The position numbers and the translations under genes are program-made. Below the pieces are notes generated by a model that was not told where the DNA came from, did no database searches, and saw nothing but the letters and a program-made list of their open reading frames with translations. A stretch of 64,000 bases of DNA from NCBI GenBank assembly GCA_002418285.1, contig DIDT01000049.1, positions 62,001 through 126,000 on the forward strand, written 5' to 3'. Shown here in pieces: positions 18,462-27,213 of this stretch; the stretch's first letter is position 1; each line of letters starts with the position of its first letter. Source of the DNA: Phycisphaerales bacterium UBA5793 (lineage in GTDB: Bacteria; Planctomycetota; Phycisphaerae; Phycisphaerales; UBA5793).

Positions 18462-21236
18462 ATGTCGAAGGAACGCACAATTCAATTGAGAGGCGCCAGC
18501 AAGACGCTGGTGACCGCTGCACTCGTCGCAGTGGTCGGAGTTACGATGCCCACGGGCTGCACGTCGACGGAGACGGCCAGCAAGAAGCCGCTCATCAACG
18601 TGAGCACGCCCAATGGTCGGGTGCAGGAGACGCGCTCGTACATCAGCAGCGCTTCCAAGCAGTACCAGATGCCTGACAACTACGTGAGCGAGGCAAAGAT
18701 CGGCATGGCCAACGTCGAGCGCACGCTCGCCGACGCCGACGCCACGGCCTTGCAGCAGCAGGCCGCTCAGCGCGATGGCACGGCTCGACTTCAGGCGCGC
18801 AAGCAGGAGGCGGCCTCGCGCGAACAGATCGCCATGGCCCAGGCCGAGAAGCTCGAACAGCAGTACGAAGCCGAGCAGAACCGCATCTTCGCCGACATGG
18901 CCGCGAAGCAGAAAGAAATCGAATCCAACGCGGCTCGCGACGAAGCTCACGTCAACGCTCTCATCAAAGAGCGCCAGACGATGCAGGACGAAGTCGTCTC
19001 GCGCGCCAAGGCTGAGTACATCAGCGCCAATGCTCGCATCGAGAAGCTGCAGAACATGCGCGCCACGACGGAGACCGAAGCCAAGGCCGCCATCGCCGAC
19101 ATGCGAGAAACCGCCAAGGCGACGCGCAGCCGCGCCGAGGCCACCGTCAACGCCATGCGCGTCGAGGCCAAGGCCGTCAACGATCAGACCCTCGCCCAGG
19201 CCGACGAACTCCAGATCCGCATCGACACCGTGCTCCAGCAGAGCGAGGCCGAGTCCAAGCGCCTCGCCAGCAAGGCCAGTTCGATGCTGCAGGAAGCCAC
19301 GGCTCAGTCCGCGGAGATCAACGCCCGCGCCGACGCCGTCATGGCCCAGGCCTCGCAGGAAGAGTACGACCTCAAGGTCAAGAACGCCGAGAGCAAGTGG
19401 GCCCAGGCGCAGTTCAACCACGAGCGCGCCAATGTCGAGGCGAACTCCAACTTCGCTCGCGCCGAAGCACAGATCTCGCGTCTCCGAGGCGATGCACAGG
19501 TCATCTCCGAGCGCGCCGCCGCCGACTGCCAGCGCGGCATGGATGAGCTGAATTCATGGGCGAAGGACGCCCGCGCCGAAATCGACAAGATCCGCATCAA
19601 GGCGAATCGCGCCGAGTCCGTCGCCCGCTCCGAATTCGTCAAGGCTGAGGCCGAGGCCCGCGCCAATGCAATGCGCGAGACCGCCGAGCACCAGCAGGAA
19701 CTCGCTGAAGAACAGATGAAAGAGATCATCGCTGCGGCCAACGAAGAGGCCACCCGCCTCCGGGCCCAGATCATCGATGAACTCGCTGCTCAGCAGAAGC
19801 AAGGCAGCGTTGAGGTGCCCGGCAAGACCGATGCCGCCCCGCCGCAGTCCGAAGATCTGCACAAGGTTCCCGAAACGCCGGATGTAACCCCGGTCACGCC
19901 GCGCGTTGAGCCCGAGTACATCGCCGCGTTCCGTTCATCGCTCGCCGAAGTGATGAAGGACCGCGCCACGGCTGATGCGCACACGCTGGCCCTCGAAGCG
20001 TCGTATGCCCAGACCAAGACCAACCTCGAAGCGGCCAAGAGCCAGCAGCTCGCCATCGCTTCCGAGCAGAACGCCATCGCCTCAGCTCTCGAGTCGCAGG
20101 CCAAGGCCAAGCTCGCCGAGTCGACCGCGACGGCCACGGCGGAACTCGCGTTCGCCAAGACCGATCACGATCGTTCGATCGTCGAAGCCGGCGCTTTCCG
20201 CAAGGAAGCCATCGCCCAGGCGACGGACCTCCGCGCCCAGGCCAAGGCCACGTACGACGTTGCCGTCGCCCAGAGCAACCAGTACAAGGCCGAGTCTGAG
20301 ATGACCGCTCGCAATGGTCAGACTGAAGCGACCGCACTGCAGGCCCAGCTCGATGCGATGAAGCGTCGCGGCAATGCCGAGTTCAACCGCCTCATGGCCG
20401 AGGCCGACAGCGTCAACCAGAGCCAGACGGCGCTCGCGCAGCAGTTCGACGCCCAGATCGACGCCGCAGGTCGCACGCTCACCGCCGAACTCGCCAAGCT
20501 CGATCGCTCGATCGAGTCGCAGACGATCGTCGCGCAGGCGAACTACGACGAAGCGCTCGTCCGGGCCGACGTCGTTGGCAAGCGCGCGGAGGTGGAGATC
20601 GCACGCATTCGCGCCAAGAACGCTCTCGAGCAGTCGCTAGCCGAGGCGGAACTCGATCGCAATCGCAACCTCGTCTACGCCAACCGCGTGAAGGGCGAAG
20701 CCGACGTCGAGCGTCTCGTCGCGACCGCCAAGGCGGACAGCGAGCAGTCCGACGCCCTGACCGAGGCTGAGTACGCTCACCTCCGCGCCGAGCGCGACAT
20801 CGTCATGGCGCATGTCGAGGCGGATCGCAAGACCGCCCTGGCGCAGGAAGAGGCCGTTCGCGCCCAGTTCGGCGCCCGCCTCGTGCAGGTTGATTCCGCG
20901 CGGGTCAAGGACGCCGCCGACCTGTACCGCACCGAAACCTTCCGCCAGAAGAACCTCGAGCAGACCCTGGCTCAGGCGGAAGCCACTCGCGCCGAGTCGC
21001 AGCAGCGCCTCGCCGCCCTGCGTGCCCAGCAGCAGGAACTGCAGATGGCTGCGATGAGGAATTGGGATCAGCGCCTTGCGGAACTCCGCAAGTCCACGAT
21101 GAACTTCCAGACCACCTTCCAGGTCCCCGATCCTTCCACGACGCCTGTCATGGCGAAGCGCGAAACGGTCAAGACCGGCGACGGTGAACAGAACGTCGTC
21201 GAGATCGCTGATGTCCCCACCGATGGCGACCACTAA
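18462..21236 (+). CDS. Very long Ala/Glu-rich coiled-coil protein, probably exported
   Basis: The start at ATG 18462 is set by GGGAGG six bases upstream; the frame extends 34 codons further back without support. A hydrophobic segment (TLVTAALVAVVGVTM) ends at a possible but imperfect lipobox, PTGC, suggesting a lipoprotein. Nearly all of the remaining ~880 residues are predicted helix, with heptad-like Ala, Glu, Gln, Lys and Arg and recurring blocks such as AEAQISRLRGDAQVISERAA and NARIEKLQNMRATTETEAKA. A proline-rich break (about 470-510, VPETPDVTPVTPRVEP) splits it into two rods, and the last 40 residues are less helical. No enzymatic domain. Structural rod or envelope-spanning spacer are options; function is unknown. 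Confidence 0.75.
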   Translation: MSKERTIQLRGASKTLVTAALVAVVGVTMPTGCTSTETASKKPLINVSTPNGRVQETRSYISSASKQYQMPDNYVSEAKIGMANVERTLADADATALQQQAAQRDGTARLQARKQEAASREQIAMAQAEKLEQQYEAEQNRIFADMAAKQKEIESNAARDEAHVNALIKERQTMQDEVVSRAKAEYISANARIEKLQNMRATTETEAKAAIADMRETAKATRSRAEATVNAMRVEAKAVNDQTLAQADELQIRIDTVLQQSEAESKRLASKASSMLQEATAQSAEINARADAVMAQASQEEYDLKVKNAESKWAQAQFNHERANVEANSNFARAEAQISRLRGDAQVISERAAADCQRGMDELNSWAKDARAEIDKIRIKANRAESVARSEFVKAEAEARANAMRETAEHQQELAEEQMKEIIAAANEEATRLRAQIIDELAAQQKQGSVEVPGKTDAAPPQSEDLHKVPETPDVTPVTPRVEPEYIAAFRSSLAEVMKDRATADAHTLALEASYAQTKTNLEAAKSQQLAIASEQNAIASALESQAKAKLAESTATATAELAFAKTDHDRSIVEAGAFRKEAIAQATDLRAQAKATYDVAVAQSNQYKAESEMTARNGQTEATALQAQLDAMKRRGNAEFNRLMAEADSVNQSQTALAQQFDAQIDAAGRTLTAELAKLDRSIESQTIVAQANYDEALVRADVVGKRAEVEIARIRAKNALEQSLAEAELDRNRNLVYANRVKGEADVERLVATAKADSEQSDALTEAEYAHLRAERDIVMAHVEADRKTALAQEEAVRAQFGARLVQVDSARVKDAADLYRTETFRQKNLEQTLAQAEATRAESQQRLAALRAQQQELQMAAMRNWDQRLAELRKSTMNFQTTFQVPDPSTTPVMAKRETVKTGDGEQNVVEIADVPTDGDH

Positions 21237-21269
21237 GCGATCAAGGTCGACTGACTATCGCTGACCAAC

Positions 21270-21311
21270 CCACCGGCCGGGAGCCCGCTCCCGGCCGGTG
21301 GCCGTTTTCTG
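21270..21311 (+). terminator. Strong intrinsic terminator after the coiled-coil gene
   Basis: A perfect 15-bp GC-rich stem (21270-21284 with 21287-21301) and minimal loop is followed by CCGTTTTCT. It lies between convergent genes (coiled-coil on plus, DinB on minus) and may serve both. Confidence 0.8.
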
Positions 21312-21316
21312 TCACA

Positions 21317-21853
21317 CTACCGCGGCTGCGACGGCGCGAGAATCGACAGGTACGCCTCCCACGGGCCCACCTCGCCGCGGTACTGGCACGCCATGGCTTT
21401 GCAGATGTGGCCGATGTGGTGCAGGTCGTGCACCGTCCATGTGGCAAGCAGTTGCGACAGCGTCACCGGGCCCAGCGCCGGATGGCAGCCGACTCGGGCC
21501 AGGTCCTCCGGCGTCAGATGCAGTGCACGCAGCGCCACGAGGTTGGCCATGCGCTCCTCGGCGAAAATCCTCAACAGCTCACCAAGCGCCGATTCCTCGC
21601 ACAGCGCGCGATGACCTTCCCGATCGAACGGCTCGAACGCCGCTTCGGCTCCGTGTTCGAGAATGTGCCGGACCCGCGGCATCCAATCCGTTCGCTCGCC
21701 CCAGATGAAATGCCCTACGACCTGCTTCGCCGTCCACGTCTGCGGGCCGTACGTCTGCCCCGTCCATGCATCGGGCAGGCCGCCGAGCAGCGCGCGAAGC
21801 ACCGTCGGCGTGCGTTCGAGAATCGCAATGCTGCGTTCAATGTTATATTTCAT
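21317..21853 (-). CDS. DinB-like four-helix-bundle protein
   Basis: The 178 residues match the DinB/DUF664 superfamily: a first helix ending in a conserved Trp-Thr (WTAKQVVGHFIWGE, with the first metal-ligand His) and the C-terminal motif TVHDLHHIGHI, which supplies the second and third His ligands of the metal site. Members of the superfamily include thiol-dependent transferases using bacillithiol or mycothiol, but many have no known reaction. The gene is alone on its strand; its neighbours are the coiled-coil protein and small membrane proteins. The full metal triad appears present. Confidence 0.8.
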   Translation of the reverse strand: MKYNIERSIAILERTPTVLRALLGGLPDAWTGQTYGPQTWTAKQVVGHFIWGERTDWMPRVRHILEHGAEAAFEPFDREGHRALCEESALGELLRIFAEERMANLVALRALHLTPEDLARVGCHPALGPVTLSQLLATWTVHDLHHIGHICKAMACQYRGEVGPWEAYLSILAPSQPR

Positions 21854-21964
21854 GGCTGCCTCCTGCCGGGCTGCGATCGGGTATTGCCATTGAGTCGTGA
21901 TACAATAGCGAACGACATCAACTCGCCCTCAACCGAACCACGCAGAGTTATCAAGAGGTTCGCA

Positions 21965-22357
21965 GTGGCAGACCTGATTCAGATCTTCGGACCGGTTCTT
22001 CTTATCTTCGCGGCATTACTCTTGTTCGCGCTGCTGGGCTGGGGGATCAGCCGCCGGGCCGAGCAGGCGAGCGAGCGGCTCTTTGAAGGCATCGAAGCGT
22101 ACGCCCACCCGCAACCCGGGCTGGTGGAGATCGTCTTTCACACCTACAGCGGACTGCTTATCTTCGTCACGCAACGCGAGCATCGGTTCTGGGCTCCGCC
22201 CGATGAAGCGCGGCGGGCACTCAGCCGAATGCACTCGTACAACTGTACGTGGGGGCTGCTCGCCTATGGCGCGATGGTGATCCCGCTGCTCTCGCTGTGC
22301 AACTGCTGGACACAGAAGCGGCGCATCAAGCGACAAATGGCTCAGTGGCAGATGTGA
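21965..22357 (+). CDS. Small two-helix membrane protein, unknown
   Basis: GTG 21965 is chosen because AAGAGG lies seven bases upstream and the product then begins immediately before a membrane helix (PVLLIFAALLLFALLGWGI). A longer frame extends upstream but runs antisense through the DinB gene. The protein has about 130 residues, a soluble middle (about 30-95) and a second hydrophobic segment (YGAMVIPLLSLCNC) before a basic tail KRRIKRQM. It is followed after 17 bases by another small membrane protein gene. I recognise no family. Confidence 0.6.
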   Translation: MADLIQIFGPVLLIFAALLLFALLGWGISRRAEQASERLFEGIEAYAHPQPGLVEIVFHTYSGLLIFVTQREHRFWAPPDEARRALSRMHSYNCTWGLLAYGAMVIPLLSLCNCWTQKRRIKRQMAQWQM

Positions 22358-22374
22358 GCAGAAGAGAGATACTC

Positions 22375-22755
22375 ATGCACTGGCTCCGCTGGATCATCAT
22401 CGCGCTGGCGCTCTTCGAAGGCGGCTGGTTCGCGTTTGACGGCAGTCGGGCGCTGATCGTTGGCGACTATGTCACGCCCAGTTCCGGCCGCTTTGCGGGC
22501 CAGCTCGGCCCGTGGTCAAAGATCGTCTCGGCCGTAGGCATTGAACCTCGCTCGACGTTGATGAAGGCGATCCATCTCATCCTCGGCGCCACGTGGCTCG
22601 TCGTGATCGCATGCTTCGCGCTGGGTTACTCCTGGGCGTGGATGGGCATGCTCATCTGCGCTGCCGCAGGGCTGTGGTATCTGCCGTGGGGGACGGTTCT
22701 GAGCCTCGTGCAGATCGTCCTGCTGGTGATACCGTCGGTGCGAGGCGGCGGCTGA
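22375..22755 (+). CDS. Small multi-helix membrane protein, unknown
   Basis: About 126 residues with three or four hydrophobic segments: WLRWIIIALALFEGGWFAF near the start, then IHLILGATWLVVIACFALGY, AWMGMLICAAAGLWYLPWG and VLSLVQIVLLVIP. The N-terminal segment and overall design suggest a small inner-membrane protein. ATG 22375 has AGAGAG seven bases upstream. It follows the previous membrane protein gene by 17 bases, so the two are probably co-transcribed. No characterised relative comes to mind. Confidence 0.65.
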   Translation: MHWLRWIIIALALFEGGWFAFDGSRALIVGDYVTPSSGRFAGQLGPWSKIVSAVGIEPRSTLMKAIHLILGATWLVVIACFALGYSWAWMGMLICAAAGLWYLPWGTVLSLVQIVLLVIPSVRGGG

Positions 22756-22817
22756 GCGGGCCACCGGAGCGCCGCGAGCCGTGGCCCGGACGGGTCATTC
22801 AACATGGAGACCAAACC

Positions 22818-23027
22818 ATGCTCGAGATTCTCCTCGCCTTCCTCCTCGTTGCCGTCATGGCGAAGGTCGCGGACTCGGACAACATGTCCGCCATCATCTG
22901 GGGATGCGTGACTTTTCTTGTCTGCCTGGGATGCCTGTTCATCCCCATCCCCTTCCTGCGGCTGGGTATTGCCATCATCATCGTCTTCGCCGCCATGACG
23001 GGCTACAAGATGATCGCCAAGGTGTGA
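22818..23027 (+). CDS. 69-residue membrane protein, unknown
   Basis: The small protein is mostly hydrophobic, with a helix at each end (LLAFLLVAVMAKVA and LGIAIIIVFAAMTGY) and a Cys-containing middle helix (IIWGCVTFLVCLGCLFIPIP). GGAGA seven bases before ATG 22818 supports translation. It lies 62 bases after the previous small membrane protein and may belong to the same transcript. A weak 8-bp hairpin (23032-23055) follows. Confidence 0.55.
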   Translation: MLEILLAFLLVAVMAKVADSDNMSAIIWGCVTFLVCLGCLFIPIPFLRLGIAIIIVFAAMTGYKMIAKV

Positions 23028-23104
23028 TCAACTTCTCGCCGACGATCGGGAAGTGAATCCGACCGCCAATCTGGTCGATAACGATTGATCGGAGACCTCT
23101 CCTC

Positions 23105-23506
23105 ATGAGTCTCACACCTGATCATCGCGCGCTGATCGACACGGCCACTTCGCTCCAGGGCAAGTTTGGCCTTGAAGATGACTTCAGCGCCGCAGCCGTC
23201 GCAGCCGCATTGCGCACCGCCGATGGCAACGTGTACACCGGCGTGTGCATCGACCTCGCCTGCGGCATCGGCTTCTGCGCCGAGCATGCAGCTGTGGCCG
23301 AGATGCTCAAGCACCACGAGACGCGCATCGCCGCCATCGTTGCCGTGGGCAAGCGCGGCGTCCTGCCCCCGTGCGGTCGCTGCCGCGAACTCATGCTCCA
23401 GGTCGACGTCGCCAACGCCGACACGCAGATCATCCTCCGTGGCGACCGCACCGCATCACTGAGTCAACTGCTCCCCGAGCATTGGCTTGATGAGTATGAG
23501 AAGTAG
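23105..23506 (+). CDS. Cytidine deaminase-like zinc hydrolase
   Basis: The 133-residue protein has both zinc motifs of the cytidine/blasticidin-S deaminase family: Cys58-Ala-Glu60 (GFCAEHAA, where Glu60 is the proton shuttle) and PPC90GRC93RE. The length fits homotetrameric cytidine deaminases. The family hydrolyses the exocyclic amino group of cytidine or related aminopyrimidines. The order 'CAEH' and the poor conservation of the N-terminal substrate loop make it closer to blasticidin-S-deaminase-like members than to the classical Cdd, so the substrate is uncertain. It stands alone between unrelated small genes. Confidence 0.85.
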   Translation: MSLTPDHRALIDTATSLQGKFGLEDDFSAAAVAAALRTADGNVYTGVCIDLACGIGFCAEHAAVAEMLKHHETRIAAIVAVGKRGVLPPCGRCRELMLQVDVANADTQIILRGDRTASLSQLLPEHWLDEYEK

Positions 23507-23568
23507 CCCCTTCGGCTCGTACCATTCGGTAGCCCGATTGACGTCACTTCGCTATGAGGAGGCGGTCC

Positions 23569-23994
23569 ATGTGGTATCGAGTGTTCTCCTGCCCGATCCG
23601 TGATCGCGAAGCGTTCACATTGATCGCGATCGTTGCCATCGCGCTGCTCAACGCATGCGCCTCGCACAGTCGTTCCTGTCCCATATTGACCGATGCAAGC
23701 CAACTGGACGCTCACGTCGGAGAGATTGTCATCCTTCACGGGATTGTCACCAAAACAAAGATCCCGACGATCATCGGGGTCGATGTCGCCTCGGTCGATC
23801 CTGATTTGCGCGGTCAGCCCGCAGAAGCAACCGGTCTGCTGCTACGCTGGGTGGTCACGCAGAGCGATCTCCAGAAGGGGCAGGACCACCCCGAGTTGAC
23901 CACTGCGAACCGCGGTCCGGGTGTTTTCTATCGGCTCGCCGAACCTCACTCGAACGAAACTGTACCGGTGCGGCCACCCTCGCGGGATCAATAA
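23569..23994 (+). CDS. Putative lipoprotein of unknown function
   Basis: A GAGGAGG ribosome binding site at 23556-23562 points to ATG 23569 rather than the ATG at 23554, which it overlaps. The 141-residue product has a basic start and a hydrophobic core (FTLIAIVAIALLNAC) ending at a lipobox-like LNAC, so it is probably a lipoprotein. The mature part begins with a beta-rich segment (DAHVGEIVILHGIVTKTKIP) that resembles a small OB-fold-like barrel and then a disordered tail. No family recognised. Confidence 0.6.
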   Translation: MWYRVFSCPIRDREAFTLIAIVAIALLNACASHSRSCPILTDASQLDAHVGEIVILHGIVTKTKIPTIIGVDVASVDPDLRGQPAEATGLLLRWVVTQSDLQKGQDHPELTTANRGPGVFYRLAEPHSNETVPVRPPSRDQ

Positions 23995-24012
23995 GCAAAA
24001 CACACCAGGACA

Positions 24013-24582
24013 TCAAGCCCCCAGGTGCTTCTCCACGATCAACGTCACCACGCGGCGCATGGCTTCAACCGTCGCATCGCGCCGCGTCACCTGGCGCGTG
24101 ACATACGCCCCTTCCATGACCAATCCGATCTCTTCCGCCAGTGCCGCAGGGTCTGACGCCCCCGCATAGCCGGCGATCTCGCGCAGGATGTCTTCCATCG
24201 CGTCCTTGTGCTCAACGGCCAGCTTGTGCGCCGGGTCGTGCGCCAGCGGGAACTGCACCGCCACGTTGACGAACATGCAGCCGTTGTACGAGTCGCCCTC
24301 AAACAGCTCCGCCAGGGCGTCGGGCACGGCCAGCAGTTGCCCGCGCGGCGTGTCTCCGCCCAGTCGCCGCAGCATCTTGCGAAACGTCCCCTGCCACCAC
24401 TCATCATGCCAGCGGAGCGCCTCGATGATGAGATCGTCTTTGCTGGAGAAATGGTTGTAGAAGGTGGTCTTGGTGACGCCGACCGTGTCGAGGATGCGAT
24501 CGAGACCAACAGTGTGAAACCCCTCGGTGTAGAAGAGATCATGTGCCGTCTGCACGAGTTTTTCTTTGGTTGTCGTCGCCAC
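24013..24582 (-). CDS. TetR/AcrR family transcriptional repressor
   Basis: GTG 24582 is preferred: CAGGAG lies seven bases upstream and the product begins VATTTKEKLVQTAHDLFYTE, the normal TetR start; the frame open upstream to 24714 runs through the operator region. The helix-turn-helix is VGLDRILDTVGVTKTTFYNHF (about residues 25-46), with the family's signature T-T-F-Y-N-H-F. The remaining ~130 residues are the helical ligand domain. It is divergent from an OsmC-family gene, and a 12-bp perfect palindrome lies between them (24652-24682), so it most likely represses both. Length 189 is typical. Inducer unknown; an organic hydroperoxide or electrophile would suit the neighbour. Confidence 0.88.
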   Translation of the reverse strand: MATTTKEKLVQTAHDLFYTEGFHTVGLDRILDTVGVTKTTFYNHFSSKDDLIIEALRWHDEWWQGTFRKMLRRLGGDTPRGQLLAVPDALAELFEGDSYNGCMFVNVAVQFPLAHDPAHKLAVEHKDAMEDILREIAGYAGASDPAALAEEIGLVMEGAYVTRQVTRRDATVEAMRRVVTLIVEKHLGA

Positions 24583-24651
24583 GAGTGTCTCCTGAGGTTG
24601 CCACACAATCGTCGATTCTGACGAGTTTATGCCGCTCGCAACCGCGACTTG

Positions 24652-24682
24652 ACTGCCGGTCAACCTCATCTTGACCGGCAGT
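24652..24682. promoter_or_regulatory. Candidate TetR operator: 12-bp perfect inverted repeat
   Basis: ACTGCCGGTCAA (24652-24663) and its exact reverse complement TTGACCGGCAGT (24671-24682) are separated by seven bases. The left half extends to TTGACTGCCGGTCAA, itself a smaller palindrome (TTGAC/GTCAA), as if two dimers could bind. The site is 70 bases upstream of the tetR start and 170 bases upstream of the osmC-like start, in the divergent promoter region. Confidence 0.65.
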
Positions 24683-24853
24683 ACACGTTTGCTGGACCCG
24701 CAGTCCATTGTCATCGCTCAATCGCAACGTACATTTGGCCAATCAATGACGAACGCAGCCACGGTTGCTGCCCACTCGCATTGGCGCACGTGCAGTTGAT
24801 CGATGAATCAAATGGCAAATCAAACAACCCCAGGAATGAAAAGGATCGGCATC

Positions 24854-25414
24854 ATGACAACGACGACAGCACTCATCAACGGAATCGACACCGACGGCGT
24901 CAAGAACCTCGTTCGCGAAGTCAAGCAGGACTACAAGCGCGGCCTGGCCGACTTCCGTGTCAATACCCAGTGGAAGCACGGCATGCACAGCGAGACTCGC
25001 GTCACCGGATGGGGACTCGGCGGCCAGAACCTCAAGCACTCGTTCACCATCGGCATCGATGAGCCGCGCGAACTTTGCGGCCAGGACCAGTACGCCAACC
25101 CGCAGGAATACCTGCTCGGCGCCATGAACGCCTGCATGCTCAACACCTTCGTGGCCGTCTGCTCGTTGCAGGGCGTCGAACTCGAATCGCTCAGCTTCGA
25201 GTCCGAAGGCCAGCTCGACCTGCGCGGCTTCCTCGGCATCGACACCAACGTCCGCGCCGGCTACGACGAGATCCGCTACACGATCCGCGTCAAGGGCAAC
25301 GGCACGCCCGAGCAGTTCCGCAAGGCGCACGACGCGATGATCGCCACCAGTCCCAACTACTTCAACCTCGCCAACGGCATCCCCCTTCGCGCCAATCTTG
25401 TCATCGAAGATTGA
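24854..25414 (+). CDS. OsmC/Ohr family protein
   Basis: About 186 residues from ATG 24854, which has AAAGGA upstream; an ATG at 24803 would add 17 residues lacking resemblance to the family. The OsmC fold features are present: the first Cys lies in PQEYLLGAMNACMLNTF (peroxidatic Cys at the start of the long helix) and the other in VAVCSLQG. Substrate-side sequence GWGLGGQNLKHSFTIGIDEP precedes. Family members reduce organic hydroperoxides with dihydrolipoamide or thioredoxin-like donors, or act in sulfur metabolism. Divergent TetR repressor and a palindromic operator candidate suggest inducible expression. A hairpin at 25459-25487 ends the gene. Confidence 0.82.
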   Translation: MTTTTALINGIDTDGVKNLVREVKQDYKRGLADFRVNTQWKHGMHSETRVTGWGLGGQNLKHSFTIGIDEPRELCGQDQYANPQEYLLGAMNACMLNTFVAVCSLQGVELESLSFESEGQLDLRGFLGIDTNVRAGYDEIRYTIRVKGNGTPEQFRKAHDAMIATSPNYFNLANGIPLRANLVIED

Positions 25415-25458
25415 CCGATCCGGAAGCCCTTGTCCGGTTGCAGCCTCCTCCCTCCTTC

Positions 25459-25490
25459 GAAGCCCCTGTTCACCGAACGGGGGCTTCTTA
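25459..25490 (+). terminator. Hairpin downstream of the OsmC-family gene
   Basis: Arms GAAGCCCCTGTTC and GAACGGGGGCTTC pair over 13 positions with one T-G wobble and a 3-base loop (ACC), followed by TTA. It lies 45 bases after the stop codon. Confidence 0.65.
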
Positions 25491-25545
25491 CTGCGCGCGT
25501 CGTAGGATGGCTCTCACTATCATCGGGCGGATCGAGCGCTGCCCC

Positions 25546-27213
25546 ATGTTTGAGAACATCTTCAACGAGTTCGCGATCATCATGCTCATCGCCGCGGGTG
25601 CGGGTGCGCTGGGTCGACTGCTGCGTCAACCGTTGATCGTCTCGTTCATCGCCGTCGGCGTACTCGTCGGACCATCGAGTCTCAACATCGTCACCGCCGA
25701 GCAGGAAATCGATCTGCTCGCCAAGATGGGCATCGCCATCCTGTTGTTTCTCGTCGGCCTGCGCCTCGATGTGCAGGTCATTCGCCGCATGGGCCCGGTT
25801 GCCGTGTCCATGGGGCTGGCGCAGATCGTCATCACTTCGATGACGGGCGTCGCACTCTGTCTGCTGCTGGGCATGGAGCGGTTGACCGCGATCTACACGG
25901 CGGTCGCGCTGACGTTTTCATCGACGATCATCATCGTGAAATTGCTCAGCGACAAGCGCGAAATCGACGCCCTGCACGGCAAGCTCGCCGTGGGAATTCT
26001 CATCGTGCAGGATCTGGTGGTCGTGCTGGTCATGATCGGCCTGACAGCGCTTGGCGCGAGCACCGCTGCGGGCCAGCACGAATCACCTCTTGTCGCAGGT
26101 CTGCTGGTGCTGGTCAAAGGCGGCGCATTCCTGGTGGCCATTGCAGCGCTGACGCGCTTCATCATCCCCCGCTTCGCCCACCATCTCGCACATTCACCCG
26201 AACTGTTGATTCTCTCCTCCGTCGCCTGGGCGCTGGCGCTGGCGACGGCGAGCGAATCAATTGGGATGAGTCGCGAGATCGGCGCGTTCCTGGCCGGCGT
26301 CTCCCTCGCCTCCACACCCTACCGCGAGGCGATCTCCGGTCGACTGGTCAGTCTGCGCGACTTCCTCCTGCTCTTCTTCTTCATCAACCTCGGAGCGCAC
26401 CTCGACCTCGCGCTGGTCGGGTCGCAGATCTGGCTCGCACTCGGACTCGCGGCGTTTGTACTGACCGCCAAACCCATTATCCTGATGGTCATCATCGCCA
26501 TTGCCGGGTATCGCAAGCGCACCGCGATGCTCACGGCGACGACCGGCGCGCAGATCAGCGAGTTTTCCCTCATCCTCGCCGCGCTGGGCCTTTCGCTCGG
26601 CCACCTCGACGAATCCGCCGTGGGCCTCATTACTCTCGTCGGGCTTGTGACCATCGGATTGTCCACATACTTCATTCTCTACTCGCATCCCATCTACGAC
26701 TTCATCGCGCCGACCCTGGGAGTGTTCGAGCGCAACACGCCGAAGCGCGAGGAGGCCGAAGATTCCGTCATCCTCCAGCGGCCCGATATCATCCTCTTCG
26801 GACTCGGGCGCTTCGGCCGCAACATCGCCCGCCACCTGCGCGAGCGCGGCAAACGCATCCTCGGCGTCGATTTTGATCCGCAGATCATCCACGCCTGGAA
26901 GGCGCAAGGGTTCTGGGCGGAGTACGGCGACGCCGAGGATCCGGAGATGCCGCTGGCGCTGCCGCGCGGGAACGTGGAATGGATCGTCGCCGCCCTCCCG
27001 CTGATGAGCGCCAATCTGGCGATCCTCAAGGCACTCCGTGAACACGGCTACACCGGCCGCATCGCGCTGACAGCGCATTCGCATGACGACGCCCACCGAC
27101 TCAAGGAAGCCGGAGCCGATCTCGTGCTGTTGCCGTTCAGTGATGCCGCAGTTGAGGCGGTCGATCGCCTTACCGCCGATGAAGCCGTTGTGCCGCAACA
27201 ATCCTCTGCCTGA
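25546..27213 (+). CDS. Kef-type monovalent cation:proton antiporter with TrkA-N domain
   Basis: Start ATG 25546 is chosen because the product then begins MFENIFNEFAIIMLIAAGAG, directly into the first membrane helix; an ATG at 25507 is in frame 13 codons upstream, and the longer open frame overlaps the OsmC gene. Residues about 5-390 contain twelve predicted helices of the Na+/H+ exchanger (CPA2) fold. After a linker, about 415-535 form a Rossmann-type TrkA-N domain with GLGRFG dinucleotide loop and an acidic VDFD at the end of strand two. Such proteins export K+ in exchange for H+ and are gated by nucleotides or glutathione adducts. The neighbour OsmC/TetR pair makes an electrophile-response link possible but unproven. 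Confidence 0.88.
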   Translation: MFENIFNEFAIIMLIAAGAGALGRLLRQPLIVSFIAVGVLVGPSSLNIVTAEQEIDLLAKMGIAILLFLVGLRLDVQVIRRMGPVAVSMGLAQIVITSMTGVALCLLLGMERLTAIYTAVALTFSSTIIIVKLLSDKREIDALHGKLAVGILIVQDLVVVLVMIGLTALGASTAAGQHESPLVAGLLVLVKGGAFLVAIAALTRFIIPRFAHHLAHSPELLILSSVAWALALATASESIGMSREIGAFLAGVSLASTPYREAISGRLVSLRDFLLLFFFINLGAHLDLALVGSQIWLALGLAAFVLTAKPIILMVIIAIAGYRKRTAMLTATTGAQISEFSLILAALGLSLGHLDESAVGLITLVGLVTIGLSTYFILYSHPIYDFIAPTLGVFERNTPKREEAEDSVILQRPDIILFGLGRFGRNIARHLRERGKRILGVDFDPQIIHAWKAQGFWAEYGDAEDPEMPLALPRGNVEWIVAALPLMSANLAILKALREHGYTGRIALTAHSHDDAHRLKEAGADLVLLPFSDAAVEAVDRLTADEAVVPQQSSA

